This document shows, one piece after another, positions 6,869-16,263 of a DNA stretch of 64,000 nucleotides. Positions within the stretch are counted from its first letter, which is position 1. Every line of letters starts with the position of its first letter. The position numbers and the translations under genes are program-made. Source of the DNA: Geodermatophilus bullaregiensis (GTDB taxonomy: Bacteria > Actinomycetota > Actinomycetes > Mycobacteriales > Geodermatophilaceae); the NCBI RefSeq assembly GCF_016907675.1, contig NZ_JAFBCJ010000001.1:744001-808000 (forward strand), in the 5' to 3' direction. The notes under the pieces are model-generated. The model saw only the letters and a program-made list of their open reading frames with translations. It ran no database searches and was not told where the DNA came from.

Positions 6869-8761
6869 GTGCCCCTTCCCAGCGCCCGTCCCGGCGGCAC
6901 CGGGTCCCGGCTGCCCCGTCACGCGCAGGCCTCCGCCCACCCCGGCCGGGAGCTCCCCCTCCACCACCAGGGCACGATCGACGAGCTGGGGACGCCGCTG
7001 GCCGGGGTCACGTTCGTCGTCGTCGACCTGGAGACGACCGGCGGCTCGCCCAAGGACTGCGCCATCACCGAGATCGGTGCGGTGAAGGTGCGCGGCGGGG
7101 AGGTGGTCGGGGAGTTCCAGACGCTGGTCGACCCGGGCTGCGAGGTGCCGCCCTACATCAGCGTGCTGACCGGGATCACCACCGCGATGGTGGCCACCGC
7201 CCCGCGGATCGGCTCGGTGCTGCCCGCGTTCCTGGAGTTCGCCCGCGGCGCGGTGCTGGTGGCCCACAACGCGCCGTTCGACCTCGGCTTCCTGCGGGCC
7301 GCCTGCGCGCAGAACGGCGTCGCCTGGCCCGCGGCCGCGTCGGTGGACACCGCCGTCCTCGCCCGCCGGCTGCTCTCCCGCGACGAGGTGCCCAACTGCA
7401 AGCTGGCCACCCTGGCACCGTTCTTCTCCGCCACCACCTCGCCGTGCCACCGGGCGCTGGCCGACGCCCGCGCGACCGTCGACGTCCTGCACGGCCTGTT
7501 CGAACGGCTCGGTCCACTGGGGGTCACCTCGCTCGAGGAGCTCACCGGCCTGACCCGCCAGGTCGACCCCGAGCGCCGCCGCAAGCGGCACCTCGCCGAG
7601 CACCTGCCCTCCGGTCCCGGCGTCTACGTCTTCCGCGGCCCCCGCGACGAGCCCCTCTACGTCGGCACGTCGAACGACCTGCGCACCCGGGTGCGCAGCT
7701 ACTTCTCCTCCAGCGAGCAGCGCAGCCGGATGACCGAGATGGTCGCGCTGGCGCAGCGGGTCGACGCCCTGCCCTGCGCCCACGACCTCGAGGCCGCCGT
7801 CCGGGAGCTGCGGCTGATCGCCGAGCACAAGCCGCGCTACAACCGCCGCTCGCGCTTCCCCGAGCGGGCGCTGTGGCTGCGGCTGACCGAGGAGCCCTTC
7901 CCCCGCCTGTCGGCGGTGCGGCGGGTGCGCCCGGGGGCCGGTGTCTTCCTCGGCCCGTTCGCCGACCGGCGGGCCGCCGCCGCGGCCGCCGCGGCCATCC
8001 ACGAGTCGCTGCCGCTGCGGCAGTGCACGTCCCGGATCTCCCCGCGGGTGCTGACCGCCGCCTGCGCCCTGGCGGGCATGGGCCGCTGCGGCGCCCCCTG
8101 CACCGGCGCGCAGTCGGTCGAGGAGTACGCCGGGATCGCCGCCGTGCTGCGCGCCGCGGTGGCCGGGGACCCGCACGCGCTGGTCGCCCCGCTGCTCGAC
8201 CGCGTCGACCGGCTGGCCGCCGCGGAGCGGTTCGAGGACGCCGCGCTGCTGCGCGACCGGGTCGCCGTCCTGGTGCGTGCCGTCCGCCGCCGGCAGCGCC
8301 TGGAGTCGCTGGCCGGCGTCCCCGAGCTGGTGCTGGCGCGGCCCGACGGCGACGGCGGGTGGCACCTGTCGGTCGTGCGGCGCGGCCGGCTGGTGGCGGC
8401 CGGCGGCGCCGCGCGCGGGGCCTCGGTCCGCGACGCGCTGGCGGGCCTGCGCGCCACCGCCGAGACACCCACCGGGCCCGACGGCGAGCTGGCCGCCTCG
8501 GTCGACGAGACCGAGCTGGTGCTGCGGTGGATGGAGAAGCCGGGCAGCCGGCTGGTCGAGGTGCACGGCACGCTGGCCTGCCCGGCGCCGGGCACCGGCG
8601 GTCTGAGCGGCTTCCTCGCGCGGGTGGAGGCCGGCCGCGCGCTGCGCGACCCGTTCGCCGACGGCCGCCAGCTCGGCACCCGGTCGCGGCCCGAGCGGCT
8701 CGCCCCCGGCACGGTGGGGACCGGCGGTCCCGACGCGGCGCCGCTAGCATCCCGGGCGTGA
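6869..8761 (+). CDS. DEDDh exonuclease fused to UvrC-type GIY-YIG module
   Basis: 630 aa. The N-terminal DnaQ-like 3'-5' exonuclease (about 45-205) has motif I VVDLETTGG, motif II HNAPFDLGFL and motif III HRALADARATVD, so all DEDDh acids are present. A UvrC N-terminal GIY-YIG domain follows (about 235-315: GVYVF, YVGTSNDLRTRVRSYF), then a UvrC-like Cys-containing segment and a UVR-type helix pair (ERFEDAALLRDRV). The UvrC C-terminal RNase H-like and HhH domains are absent. It matches Rv2191. A DNA-repair nuclease is likely; the lesion is unknown. The GTG start follows a leaderless -10. Its stop overlaps the next gene's start (GTGA). Confidence 0.85.
   Translation: MPLPSARPGGTGSRLPRHAQASAHPGRELPLHHQGTIDELGTPLAGVTFVVVDLETTGGSPKDCAITEIGAVKVRGGEVVGEFQTLVDPGCEVPPYISVLTGITTAMVATAPRIGSVLPAFLEFARGAVLVAHNAPFDLGFLRAACAQNGVAWPAAASVDTAVLARRLLSRDEVPNCKLATLAPFFSATTSPCHRALADARATVDVLHGLFERLGPLGVTSLEELTGLTRQVDPERRRKRHLAEHLPSGPGVYVFRGPRDEPLYVGTSNDLRTRVRSYFSSSEQRSRMTEMVALAQRVDALPCAHDLEAAVRELRLIAEHKPRYNRRSRFPERALWLRLTEEPFPRLSAVRRVRPGAGVFLGPFADRRAAAAAAAAIHESLPLRQCTSRISPRVLTAACALAGMGRCGAPCTGAQSVEEYAGIAAVLRAAVAGDPHALVAPLLDRVDRLAAAERFEDAALLRDRVAVLVRAVRRRQRLESLAGVPELVLARPDGDGGWHLSVVRRGRLVAAGGAARGASVRDALAGLRATAETPTGPDGELAASVDETELVLRWMEKPGSRLVEVHGTLACPAPGTGGLSGFLARVEAGRALRDPFADGRQLGTRSRPERLAPGTVGTGGPDAAPLASRA
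8745..8750 (+). promoter_or_regulatory. Leaderless -10 element inside the end of the exonuclease gene
   Basis: TAGCAT ends 7 nt before GTG 8758, so the small Lrp/AsnC-like gene may also have its own transcript. Confidence 0.5.
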
Positions 8762-9045
8762 TCACCGCCATCGTGATGATCGACGCGGCCACCGACGCGA
8801 TCGGCGAGGTGGCGCAGGCGATCGCCGACCTCGAGGGGGTCAGCGAGGTCTACTCCGTCGCCGGCGACGCCGACCTCGTCGCGATCGTGCGGGTCCGCGA
8901 GTTCGAGCAGATCGCCGAGGTGATCGCCGGCCGGATCAACAAGGTGCCCGGCGTGCTCGAGACCGACACGCACATCGCCTTCCGCGCCTACTCGCGGCAC
9001 GACCTCGAGGCGGCCTTCTCCCTCGGCCTCGAACCCAGCGGCTGA
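8758..9045 (+). CDS. Stand-alone Lrp/AsnC ligand-binding (RAM) domain protein
   Basis: 95 aa, wholly the alpha/beta ligand-binding half of Lrp/AsnC regulators (ITAIVMIDAATDAIGEV, VSEVYSVAGDADLVAIV, KVPGVLETDTHIAF) with no helix-turn-helix. Such proteins form dimers or octamers that bind amino acids. The overlap with the nuclease gene upstream argues for co-expression. A DNA-binding role is unlikely unless it pairs with a full-length partner; an amino-acid sensor or scaffold is more plausible, but that is inference. Confidence 0.87.
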   Translation: MITAIVMIDAATDAIGEVAQAIADLEGVSEVYSVAGDADLVAIVRVREFEQIAEVIAGRINKVPGVLETDTHIAFRAYSRHDLEAAFSLGLEPSG

Positions 9046-9072
9046 CGGCCTCCGCTGCTGGGTCCCGGGGCG

Positions 9073-10128
9073 TCACCGGCCGGCGGCCGCCCGGCTGACC
9101 GCCACCCACCGGTCGAGCAGCGCCGCGGCCCGACCGTCGTCGACGGCCGCGGCGGCGCGCGCCACGCCCGCCGCCAGGGACGCCGTCAGCTCGCCGCCCC
9201 GCTCGTCGAAGGCGGCCAGCGCGGCCGCGGCGTTGAGCAGCACGGCGTCGCGCACCGGACCCTGCTCACCGCCCACCACCCGCCGGAAGACGTCGGCGTT
9301 GAACGCCGGGTCGCCGCCGCGCAGTGCGTCGGGCCCGGCGGGGGCGATCCCGAGGTCGGCCGGGTCGACCCGGACGGGCGTCACCGCACCGTCCCGGGCG
9401 ACCCACACCCGCGACGTCGTGGCGGTGGTGAGCTCGTCGAGGCCGTCGTCGCCGCGGAACACCAGCGCGCGGCTGCCGCGGGCGGCGAGCACCGCGGCGA
9501 GGACCGGGGCCATGCGGACGTCGGCGCACCCGACCGCGGCGGCCACCGGCCGGGCCGGGTTGGTCAGCGGCCCGAGGAAGTTGAAGACCGTGCCGATGCC
9601 CATCTCCCGCCGCGCCGCGGCGGTGTGCCGGAACCCCGGGTGGAAGACCGGCGCGAAGAAGAACCCGATCCCGGCCTCCTGCACGCAGCGGGCCACGGCC
9701 GCCGCCGGGAGGTCGATGACGACGCCGAGGGCCTCCAGGACGTCGGCGGCCCCGGACGACGACGACGCCGCGCGGTTGCCGTGCTTGGCGACCGGGGCAC
9801 CGGCTGCCGCGGTGACGACGGCGGCCATGGTGGAGATGTTGACCGTGTGCGCGCCGTCGCCGCCGGTGCCGACGATGTCGACCGTGGCCGCCGGCAGGTC
9901 CACCGGCGTCGCCCGCTCGACCATGGTGGCGGCCAGCCCGGCGACCTCCTCGGGCGACTCCCCCTTGGCCCGCAGCGCGACGGCGAACGCGGCGACCTGG
10001 GCGGGGGTGGCCTCGCCGCTCATCACCTCGCGCATGGCCCAGGCCGTGTCCCCGGCGCTGAGGTCCTCGCGGGCGAGCAGGCGCGTCAGCAGGCCGGGCC
10101 ACGTGGGCCCGGTCGAGCCCGCCCTCAC
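9073..10128 (-). CDS. trpD: Anthranilate phosphoribosyltransferase
   Basis: 351 aa, the usual length. The phosphoribosyl-pyrophosphate site [17 protein letters not shown] and the following [19 protein letters not shown] are intact, as is [12 protein letters not shown]. The enzyme joins PRPP and anthranilate in tryptophan synthesis. No other trp gene is nearby; the same isolated position beside ctaE is found for Rv2192c. Its GTG start overlaps the stop of the upstream receiver-like gene (GTGA), so the pair forms one unit. Confidence 0.93.
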   Translation of the reverse strand: MRAGSTGPTWPGLLTRLLAREDLSAGDTAWAMREVMSGEATPAQVAAFAVALRAKGESPEEVAGLAATMVERATPVDLPAATVDIVGTGGDGAHTVNISTMAAVVTAAAGAPVAKHGNRAASSSSGAADVLEALGVVIDLPAAAVARCVQEAGIGFFFAPVFHPGFRHTAAARREMGIGTVFNFLGPLTNPARPVAAAVGCADVRMAPVLAAVLAARGSRALVFRGDDGLDELTTATTSRVWVARDGAVTPVRVDPADLGIAPAGPDALRGGDPAFNADVFRRVVGGEQGPVRDAVLLNAAAALAAFDERGGELTASLAAGVARAAAAVDDGRAAALLDRWVAVSRAAAGR

Positions 10129-10538
10129 CGGGAGACGGGACGACGGCCCGACCGGTCGCGGAGCAGCCCGGCGACGACCTGCGGCGCGGTCAGCGGGTCG
10201 ATCGGCAGGGCCAGCGTGCCGTCGGCGCGCGACCAGTGCGCCAGCCACCGGTCGGGCTGGCGGGCGATGAGGACGCAGATCGCCGGCCGGTCGGCCACCT
10301 CGACGACCATCTGCCGCGACAGCGCCAGACCGCCGGTGGGCTGGGCCTCGCCGTCGAGGACGCACAGGTCCACGCCGCCGCCGTCCACGGTGTCGACGAC
10401 GTCCTCGCCGGTGGCACACTCCACCCACGTCAGCGGGCCGACGTCGGGTGCCGGCCGGCGGCCGACGGCGGTGCGGACGGCCTCGCGGACCTCGGGCCGG
10501 GAGCTGTAGACCAGGACGGTGGCCGGCGCGTCGCTCAC
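10125..10538 (-). CDS. Receiver-like small protein of unknown function
   Basis: 137 aa. The fold pattern is that of a CheY-type receiver: [18 protein letters not shown], then [21 protein letters not shown] with an Asp at the end of strand 3, then [21 protein letters not shown] and [14 protein letters not shown]. The early acidic pair and the strand-5 Lys of true response regulators are not obvious, so phosphorylation may be lost. There is no output domain and no kinase gene nearby. It is translationally coupled to trpD. The GTG start is set by a TAGGCT -10 element 7 nt upstream. Confidence 0.75.
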   Translation of the reverse strand: MSDAPATVLVYSSRPEVREAVRTAVGRRPAPDVGPLTWVECATGEDVVDTVDGGGVDLCVLDGEAQPTGGLALSRQMVVEVADRPAICVLIARQPDRWLAHWSRADGTLALPIDPLTAPQVVAGLLRDRSGRRPVSR

Positions 10539-10545
10539 CTGCGGC

Positions 10546-10551
10546 AGCCTA
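10546..10551 (-). promoter_or_regulatory. Leaderless -10 element of the receiver-like gene and trpD
   Basis: TAGGCT on the minus strand ends 7 nt before GTG 10538. Confidence 0.6.
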
Positions 10552-10692
10552 GTGGCAGGCCGGGGACGGCAGCGCCCGCCGCCCGGTGCGGGCGCCCCCC
10601 GATCGGGGGACGGTCTCGGGCCGGTCACGGCGCCGCCGCGCCACCCCACCCGCGGTCGTCGTGTTCCGGAACCCGGTGCCATGATGGGCGTC

Positions 10693-11307
10693 GTGACAAC
10701 GGCCCCCGTGGCGAGCAGCACCTTCGACACCTCGCGGGTGCACTCCCTGACCCGACCGAACATGGTCAGCGTCGGCACGATCATCTGGCTCTCCAGCGAG
10801 CTGATGTTCTTCGCCGGGCTGTTCGCCATGTACTTCACCGCGCGCGCCCGCGCGACCGAGGGCTGGCCCCCGGAACCCACCGAGCTGAACCTGCCGTACG
10901 CGCTGTTCTTCACGCTGATCCTGGTGGCCTCCTCGGTCACCTGCCAGATCGGCGTCTTCGCGGCGGAGAGCGGCAACGTCTACGGCCTGCGCCGGTGGTT
11001 CACCATCACCTTCGTCATGGGCCTGGTGTTCGTCCTGGCCCAGTTCAACGAGTACCGCGTGCTGGTCACCGAGCACGGGACCAGCATCTCCAGCTCGACC
11101 TACGGCTCGGTCTTCTACCTGACGACCGGGTTCCACGCGCTGCACGTCATCGGCGGCCTGGTGGCCTTCGTCTACGTGCTCATCCGGTCCACCATGGGCC
11201 GGTTCACGCCGGCACAGGCGACCTCGGCCATCGTGGTCTCCTACTACTGGCACTTCGTCGACGTCGTGTGGGTCGGGCTCTTCGCCACGATCTACCTGAT
11301 CCGCTAG
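10693..11307 (+). CDS. ctaE: Cytochrome c oxidase subunit III
   Basis: 204 aa with five hydrophobic helices. [19 protein letters not shown] and [16 protein letters not shown] are nearly invariant in actinobacterial CtaE, and HALHVIGG and [11 protein letters not shown] give the C-terminal helices. It is part of the aa3 oxidase in the bc1-aa3 supercomplex. I choose GTG 10693 because it gives the family N-terminal length; two ATGs at 10681 and 10684 fall in a possible CATGAT -10 element 7 nt ahead of it. It is followed after 7 nt by qcrC, starting the ctaE-qcrCAB operon. Confidence 0.92.
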   Translation: MTTAPVASSTFDTSRVHSLTRPNMVSVGTIIWLSSELMFFAGLFAMYFTARARATEGWPPEPTELNLPYALFFTLILVASSVTCQIGVFAAESGNVYGLRRWFTITFVMGLVFVLAQFNEYRVLVTEHGTSISSSTYGSVFYLTTGFHALHVIGGLVAFVYVLIRSTMGRFTPAQATSAIVVSYYWHFVDVVWVGLFATIYLIR

Positions 11308-11314
11308 GGAACCG

Positions 11315-12196
11315 GTGTCCACCACGAACCCGCAGTCCGACACCCAGCCCGACGAGGGGCCGCGTCGCCGGTCACGCTGGTCGCGGCGTCCGGCCGAGGG
11401 CACCCCGGCGGCCGCCGCCCGTGCCCGGCGGCGCTCCAAGCAGCGGCGCCGGGTCGCCAACGTCGCCGCGCTCATGGCCGGCCTCGTCCTGACCGGCGCC
11501 CTCTACTCGACCCTCGCCCCGGGGGCCCAGGCCGCCGACGAGGGCAGCGAGTCCAGCGCCGAGGCCGCCGGCCGCGAGCTGTACGAGCGCAGCTGCATCA
11601 GCTGCCACGGCGAGAACCTCGAGGGCGTGCCCAACCGCGGGCCCTCGCTGATCGGCGTCGGCGAGGCCTCCGTCTACTTCCAGGTGCACACCGGCCGCAT
11701 GCCGCTGGTGCGCCAGGAGGCGCAGGCCCCCGACAAGCCGGCCATCTTCTCCGACGAGGAGATCGACCAGCTGATGGCCTACGTGCAGGCCAACGGCGGC
11801 GGCCCCACGCTGCCCTCCGGTGACCTGCGCGACGGCGACCTGGCCCTCGGTGGCGAGCTCTTCCGGCTCAACTGCGCCCAGTGCCACAACTTCGTCGGCG
11901 AGGGCGGCGCCCTCTCCTCCGGCAAGTACGCGCCCAGCCTCGAGGACTCCAACGACCTCGAGATCTACGCGGCCATGCTCAGCGGGCCGGAGAACATGCC
12001 GGTCTTCGGGGACAACCAGATCACCCCGGAGGAGAAGCGGTCGATCATCAACTACATCCAGACGATCACCGACATGCCCGACCCGGGTGGCGCGGGCATC
12101 GGCCGCATCGGCCCGGTGAGCGAGGGCCTGGTCATCTGGGTCGTCGGCGTCTCGGCGCTGCTGTTCGGCATCTTCTGGATGGGGAGCAAGGCGTGA
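11315..12196 (+). CDS. qcrC: Cytochrome bc1 complex di-haem cytochrome c subunit
   Basis: 293 aa. A long basic N-tail is followed by one transmembrane helix (about residues 49-68), then two cytochrome c domains with CISCH and CAQCH haem-binding sites and a C-terminal membrane anchor (IWVVGVSALLFGIFW). The fused di-haem cytochrome replaces soluble cytochrome c and passes electrons directly to the oxidase in actinobacteria. AGGGA lies 5 nt before the GTG start. Its stop overlaps the qcrA start. Confidence 0.95.
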   Translation: MSTTNPQSDTQPDEGPRRRSRWSRRPAEGTPAAAARARRRSKQRRRVANVAALMAGLVLTGALYSTLAPGAQAADEGSESSAEAAGRELYERSCISCHGENLEGVPNRGPSLIGVGEASVYFQVHTGRMPLVRQEAQAPDKPAIFSDEEIDQLMAYVQANGGGPTLPSGDLRDGDLALGGELFRLNCAQCHNFVGEGGALSSGKYAPSLEDSNDLEIYAAMLSGPENMPVFGDNQITPEEKRSIINYIQTITDMPDPGGAGIGRIGPVSEGLVIWVVGVSALLFGIFWMGSKA

Positions 12197-13305
12197 GCAC
12201 GCACGACACCCGCCCCGGCTCCACCGGTGGCGCGGACACCCCCGGCCCGCTGCACGGCGGCCCGGACGACGACTACACCCCCGAGCAGCTCGCGACCATC
12301 CCCCGCGAGGACCTCGACCGGCTCGGCGCCCGCTACGACGGCGTGGAGATCCTGCACGTCGAGCCGGGCCCGGAGCCCGGCTCGACCCTGGAGAAGCGCG
12401 CCGTCCGCCAGGTCGGGCTCATGTTCGGCCTCGCCGGGCTGTGCGCCTTCGGGTTCGTCGTCGTCTACGCCGGTGCCGGCTGGTTCCTGCCCGACTGGCA
12501 GTGGGAGCTGGGCAGCAGCTCGTTCAGCGTGCTCTACACGCCGCTGCTGGGGCTGCTCATGGCGCTGGCCTTCACCTTCGTCGGCGTGGGGCTGGTGCTC
12601 TACACCAAGAAGCTGCTGCCGCACGAGACCGCGGTCCAGGACAAGCACGACGGCTCCCACTTCGACCGGGTGACCACCGGCGCCACCCTCGTCGGCGGTC
12701 TGCACGACAGCGGTCTGGCCCGCCGCAAGCTCATCACCCGTTCCCTGGCCTTCATGGGCGGCGGGCTGGGCCTCATGCTCGTCGCCCCGCTCGGCGGCCT
12801 GATCAAGGACCCCAACGAGGGCGACCCGCTGGGCACCACGGAGTGGGCCGAGGGCGTCCGCCTCCTCCGCGACGACGGCACCCCGATCCGCCCCGGCGAC
12901 CAGGAGCCCGGCTCCCTGGAGACGGTCTTCCCGGCCGTCCCGGAGGGCAACCGGCTCGCCGACGCCGCGACGATGCTCATCCGGCTGCGTCCCTCGCAGC
13001 AGGAGTCGGCCGTGCCGCGCAGCGGCCAGGAGGACTTCGGCTACGGCGACTACGTCGCCTACTCCAAGATCTGCACGCACGCCGGCTGCCCGGTGTCGCT
13101 GTACGAGCAGGAGACCAGCCGCATCCTCTGCCCGTGCCACCAGTCGCAGTTCGACGTGACCCAGGGCGCCAAGCCGATCTTCGGCCCTGCCACCCGGTCC
13201 CTCCCGCAGCTGCCCATCACAGTCGACGACGAGGGGTTCTTCGTCGCACGCAGCGACTACATTGAGGCTGTGGGTCCCACCTACTGGAACCGGGAGCGCA
13301 TCTGA
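12193..13305 (+). CDS. qcrA: Cytochrome bc1 complex Rieske iron-sulfur subunit
   Basis: 370 aa. An acidic N-terminal extension precedes hydrophobic helices (about residues 75-95, 110-135, 185-205), an arrangement particular to actinobacteria. The C-terminal Rieske fold has CTHAGC and CPCHQSQFD, supplying two Cys and two His for the 2Fe-2S cluster. It oxidises menaquinol at the Qo site with QcrB. The GTG start overlaps the qcrC stop (GTGA) and the stop overlaps the qcrB ATG (TGATG), so the operon is tightly coupled. Confidence 0.95.
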   Translation: MSTHDTRPGSTGGADTPGPLHGGPDDDYTPEQLATIPREDLDRLGARYDGVEILHVEPGPEPGSTLEKRAVRQVGLMFGLAGLCAFGFVVVYAGAGWFLPDWQWELGSSSFSVLYTPLLGLLMALAFTFVGVGLVLYTKKLLPHETAVQDKHDGSHFDRVTTGATLVGGLHDSGLARRKLITRSLAFMGGGLGLMLVAPLGGLIKDPNEGDPLGTTEWAEGVRLLRDDGTPIRPGDQEPGSLETVFPAVPEGNRLADAATMLIRLRPSQQESAVPRSGQEDFGYGDYVAYSKICTHAGCPVSLYEQETSRILCPCHQSQFDVTQGAKPIFGPATRSLPQLPITVDDEGFFVARSDYIEAVGPTYWNRERI

Positions 13306-15041
13306 TGGCTCGTAACGCCACCGCGCCGGGGGCGCCGAAGACGCTCCTCGGCAAGGCCGCTCTCGAGGTCGACGACCGGCTCATCGTCGCCGGCCCCCTG
13401 CGCAGGACGCTCAACAAGGTCTTCCCCGACCACTGGTCGTTCCTGCTCGGCGAGATCGCGCTCTACTCGTTCATCATCCTGCTGCTCACCGGCACGTACC
13501 TCACCTTCTTCTTCCAGGCCTCGATGACCGAGGTCGTCTACGACGGTGCGTACGCGCCGCTGCGCGGCGTCGACATGTCGATCGCCTACGCCTCGACGCT
13601 GGACATCTCCTTCGACGTCCGCGGCGGTCTGCTGATCCGGCAGATGCACCACTGGGCGGCCCTGCTCTTCGTCGCCTCGATCGTCGTCCACATGCTGCGG
13701 ATCTTCTTCACCGGCGCCTTCCGCCGGCCGCGGGAGACCAACTGGCTGATCGGTGTCGCGCTGCTGGTGCTGGCCCTGGTCGAGGGCATGACCGGTTACA
13801 CCATGCCCGACGACCTGCTCTCCGGCACCGGTCTCCGGATCATCAGCGCGATCATCCTGTCGATCCCGGTGATCGGGACGTGGGCGCACTGGGCCGTGTT
13901 CGGCGGCGACTACGTCGGTGAGCTGATCGTCGGCCGGTTCTACATCGTCCACGTGCTGCTGATCCCGGCGATCCTGCTCGGCCTGATCGCGGTGCACCTG
14001 CTGATCCTGGTCAAGCAGAAGCACACGCAGTTCCCCGGCCCGGGTCGCACCGAGCACAACGTGGTCGGCAACCGGCTCTTCCCGGCCTTCGCCGGCAAGG
14101 CGACCGGGCTGCTGCTCGTGGTCTTCGGTGTCGTCGCCGCTCTCGGCGGGCTGGTCCAGATCAACCCGGTGTGGCTGTGGGGCCCGTACAACCCCGCGCA
14201 GGTGTCCGCGGCGTCGCAGCCGGACTGGTACGTCATGTTCCTCGACGGGTCGACGCGACTGTTCCCCGCCTGGGACATCTACCTGCCGGGCAACTACAAC
14301 ATCCCGGCACTGTTCTTCCCGACGCTGGTCCTGCCCGGAATCCTCTTCACGCTGCTGGCGGCCTACCCCATGCTGGAGCGGAAGCTGACCGGCGACACCG
14401 CCTCGCACCACCTCCTGCAGCGCCCGCGCGACGTCCCCGTGCGGACCTCGCTGGGCGTCATGGCGCTGTCGTTCTACCTCGTGCTGCTGCTGTCGGGCGG
14501 CAACGACGTCATCGCCGACAAGTTCGACATCAGCCTCAACGCGATGACCTGGATCGGCCGCATCGGCCTGATCATCCTGCCGCCGATCGCCTACGTGGTG
14601 ACCTACCGGATCTGCCTGGGTCTGCAGCAGCACGACCGCGAGGTCCTCGAGCACGGCATCGAGACCGGTGTCATCCGCCGGCTCCCGCACGGTGAGTTCA
14701 TCGAGGTCCACCAGCCGCTCGGCCCGGTCGACCACCACGGTCACGGCGAGCTCGCCTACGGCGGTGCTCCGGTGCCCAAGAAGATGAACCAGGTGGGCGG
14801 TGCCCGCCGCGCCATCCGCGGGTTCTTCTCGCCCATCGAGGAGCCCGCCGCTGTCGAGCTCGAGCAGCGCGGCGAGGAGCGCGGGCTGGCCTCGGCCGAC
14901 CCGCACCGCGAGCTGACCACGAGCGGCCGTCCGGCCGAGGGCGGACGGCCCTCCGAGGGTGGGCGACCGTCCGAGGGCGGGCGTCCCTCCGAGGGTGGGC
15001 GACCGTCCGAGGGTGGGCGGCCGCAGGCGCCGCGCGACTGA
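13305..15041 (+). CDS. qcrB: Cytochrome bc1 complex cytochrome b subunit
   Basis: 578 aa, longer than mitochondrial cytochrome b. Haem-ligand His occur in [19 protein letters not shown] and in [10 protein letters not shown] with [11 protein letters not shown]. The quinol-site motif is QPDWYVMF. Eight or nine transmembrane helices are followed by a cytoplasmic tail of about 125 residues ending in five tandem EGGRPS hexapeptides. It forms the menaquinol-oxidising core with QcrA and QcrC. A strong hairpin follows 15 nt after the stop and ends the operon. Confidence 0.95.
   Translation: MARNATAPGAPKTLLGKAALEVDDRLIVAGPLRRTLNKVFPDHWSFLLGEIALYSFIILLLTGTYLTFFFQASMTEVVYDGAYAPLRGVDMSIAYASTLDISFDVRGGLLIRQMHHWAALLFVASIVVHMLRIFFTGAFRRPRETNWLIGVALLVLALVEGMTGYTMPDDLLSGTGLRIISAIILSIPVIGTWAHWAVFGGDYVGELIVGRFYIVHVLLIPAILLGLIAVHLLILVKQKHTQFPGPGRTEHNVVGNRLFPAFAGKATGLLLVVFGVVAALGGLVQINPVWLWGPYNPAQVSAASQPDWYVMFLDGSTRLFPAWDIYLPGNYNIPALFFPTLVLPGILFTLLAAYPMLERKLTGDTASHHLLQRPRDVPVRTSLGVMALSFYLVLLLSGGNDVIADKFDISLNAMTWIGRIGLIILPPIAYVVTYRICLGLQQHDREVLEHGIETGVIRRLPHGEFIEVHQPLGPVDHHGHGELAYGGAPVPKKMNQVGGARRAIRGFFSPIEEPAAVELEQRGEERGLASADPHRELTTSGRPAEGGRPSEGGRPSEGGRPSEGGRPSEGGRPQAPRD
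14937..15026 (+). repeat. Five tandem 18-bp units in the 3' end of qcrB
   Basis: Units of 18 bp (GAGGGYGGGCGDCCNTCC type) encode EGGRPS four times and EGGRPQ once. Units two and four are identical at the base level and the others differ at a few positions, which suggests recent expansion. The reading frame stays open, so copy number can vary without damage. Confidence 0.9.
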
Positions 15042-15056
15042 CGCACACAGCACTCC

Positions 15057-15096
15057 CAGCAGGGCCCCGGTGGAACCTCCCACCGGGGCCCTGCTG
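15057..15096 (+). terminator. Terminator of the ctaE-qcrCAB operon
   Basis: A perfect 17-bp inverted repeat (CAGCAGGGCCCCGGTGG and complement) with a 6-nt loop. Confidence 0.85.
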
Positions 15097-15751
15097 CATC
15101 CGGACCCGCTGCTCCTGAGGTCGGCCGTCGTACGGCCGGCCCTTCGGGGAACGGGGGCGACGGCGCCGCGTGATCCCGGCGGCGTCCGGGCGTGACCGCC
15201 CGTCCCTACGAGCGGGCTCGGCAGGGGTCGGGTCCCGAGGGGTCCGGAGCGCCGCTCGACCCCTGTCACGCCGTCGGGCACCACCCCACCCGGGAGCAGG
15301 ATCCCCGGCTCGTCGGCCGCCACAGCGCCTCTCAGGCACCGTCCTCGCCGCACGACGCAGACGTGCAGCCGACCGCCCGGTGGTCAGGGCGGCTCCGCGG
15401 TGGCCTGCAGGGCCGCAGACGGACGCCGCCGCCCCGAGTGGGGGGCGACCAGCGGCACCGACCGCAGGGGCCGCGGCGGAGCGGCTCCTGCTCGCGGTGC
15501 TCACCGAGCCGTGACCACCGGTCGGACTCCCGGGTCGTGGTCAGGCCCCGTGGAGGACCGGGGTGTCACCCGGCGGACCAGCCCGCGGCCGGGACGCACG
15601 TGCGCTCGGCACGCGGCCCGGACGGCCGGTCCGCGACAGGGCGTCCCTCGGGACCGGCCGTCCGCGTCACCGGTGACGGCTCCGCCGGTCGACGGTGGCG
15701 CCCGTCGTCAGCGGGCCCCGGTGGGCGACGACGGCGCACCCACCCACGGCA
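15097..15751. other. Gene-free interval between qcrB and ctaF
   Basis: About 650 bp. Open frames here have random, Arg-rich translations and no start signals. In M. tuberculosis this position holds Rv2197c and mmpS3; no trace of either is readable here. I see no repeat, RNA gene or promoter that I can support. Confidence 0.6.
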
Positions 15752-15788
15752 CGAGGGCCCTCCCCGCCGGTGCGGGAGAGGGCCCTCG
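15752..15788 (-). terminator. Terminator of ctaC-ctaF
   Basis: An 11-bp inverted repeat (CGAGGGCCCTC and its complement) with a 15-nt loop just past the ctaF stop. Confidence 0.7.
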
Positions 15789-15803
15789 GGAGCTGCGAGA
15801 CGG

Positions 15804-16208
15804 TCAGCTAGACTGTGCGTTCTGCCCGACGTAGTACTCGAACAGCAGCCCGCCCACGGTGATCAGGATCGCGACGGTGCCGATGAGGATCAGCCACACG
15901 TACCAGTAGGCCAGGCCCAGGCCGGTGATGGCGGCCGAGGAGGCGATGGCGAAGGGCCAGTAGCTGCTCGGGCTGAAGAAGCCGAGCTCACCGGCGCCCT
16001 CGGCGATCTCGGCGTCCTTGCGGTCCTCGGGGCGGGCGTCGATGCGGCGGGACACGAACCAGAAGAACCCGCCGATGAGCCCGGTGAGCCCCGCGGACAG
16101 GACCAGGGCGGTGGTGCCGATCGGCTCGCGCGACCAGAAGCCGTAGACGGCTGCGGCGACGACGCAGAAGATCGCGATGAGGTTGAAGATCAGCGCTTCG
16201 ACCTTCAC
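15804..16208 (-). CDS. ctaF: Cytochrome c oxidase subunit 4
   Basis: 134 aa with four hydrophobic helices (ALIFNLIAIFCVVAAAVYGF, TALVLSAGLTGLIGGFFWF, then two near the C-terminus) and the actinobacterial subunit 4 loop RRIDARPEDRKDAEIAEGAGE with FFSPSSYWPF. It is an accessory subunit of the aa3 oxidase. It lies 55 nt after ctaC on the same strand with a GGGAGGA ribosome site, as in mycobacteria (Rv2200c-Rv2199c). The catalytic subunit ctaD is not in the window. Confidence 0.93.
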   Translation of the reverse strand: MKVEALIFNLIAIFCVVAAAVYGFWSREPIGTTALVLSAGLTGLIGGFFWFVSRRIDARPEDRKDAEIAEGAGELGFFSPSSYWPFAIASSAAITGLGLAYWYVWLILIGTVAILITVGGLLFEYYVGQNAQSS

Positions 16209-16263
16209 GGTCGTCCTCCCTGCTCAACGGTGTCAGCGACGCGTGCGTGGGCCGGCTCGGTCA

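Noticed and set aside
4921-9045. A 1374-codon plus-strand open frame over the VanY fusion and exonuclease genes
   Set aside because: It is antisense or out of frame to well-supported genes; only its last 95 codons, the Lrp/AsnC-like protein, are real.
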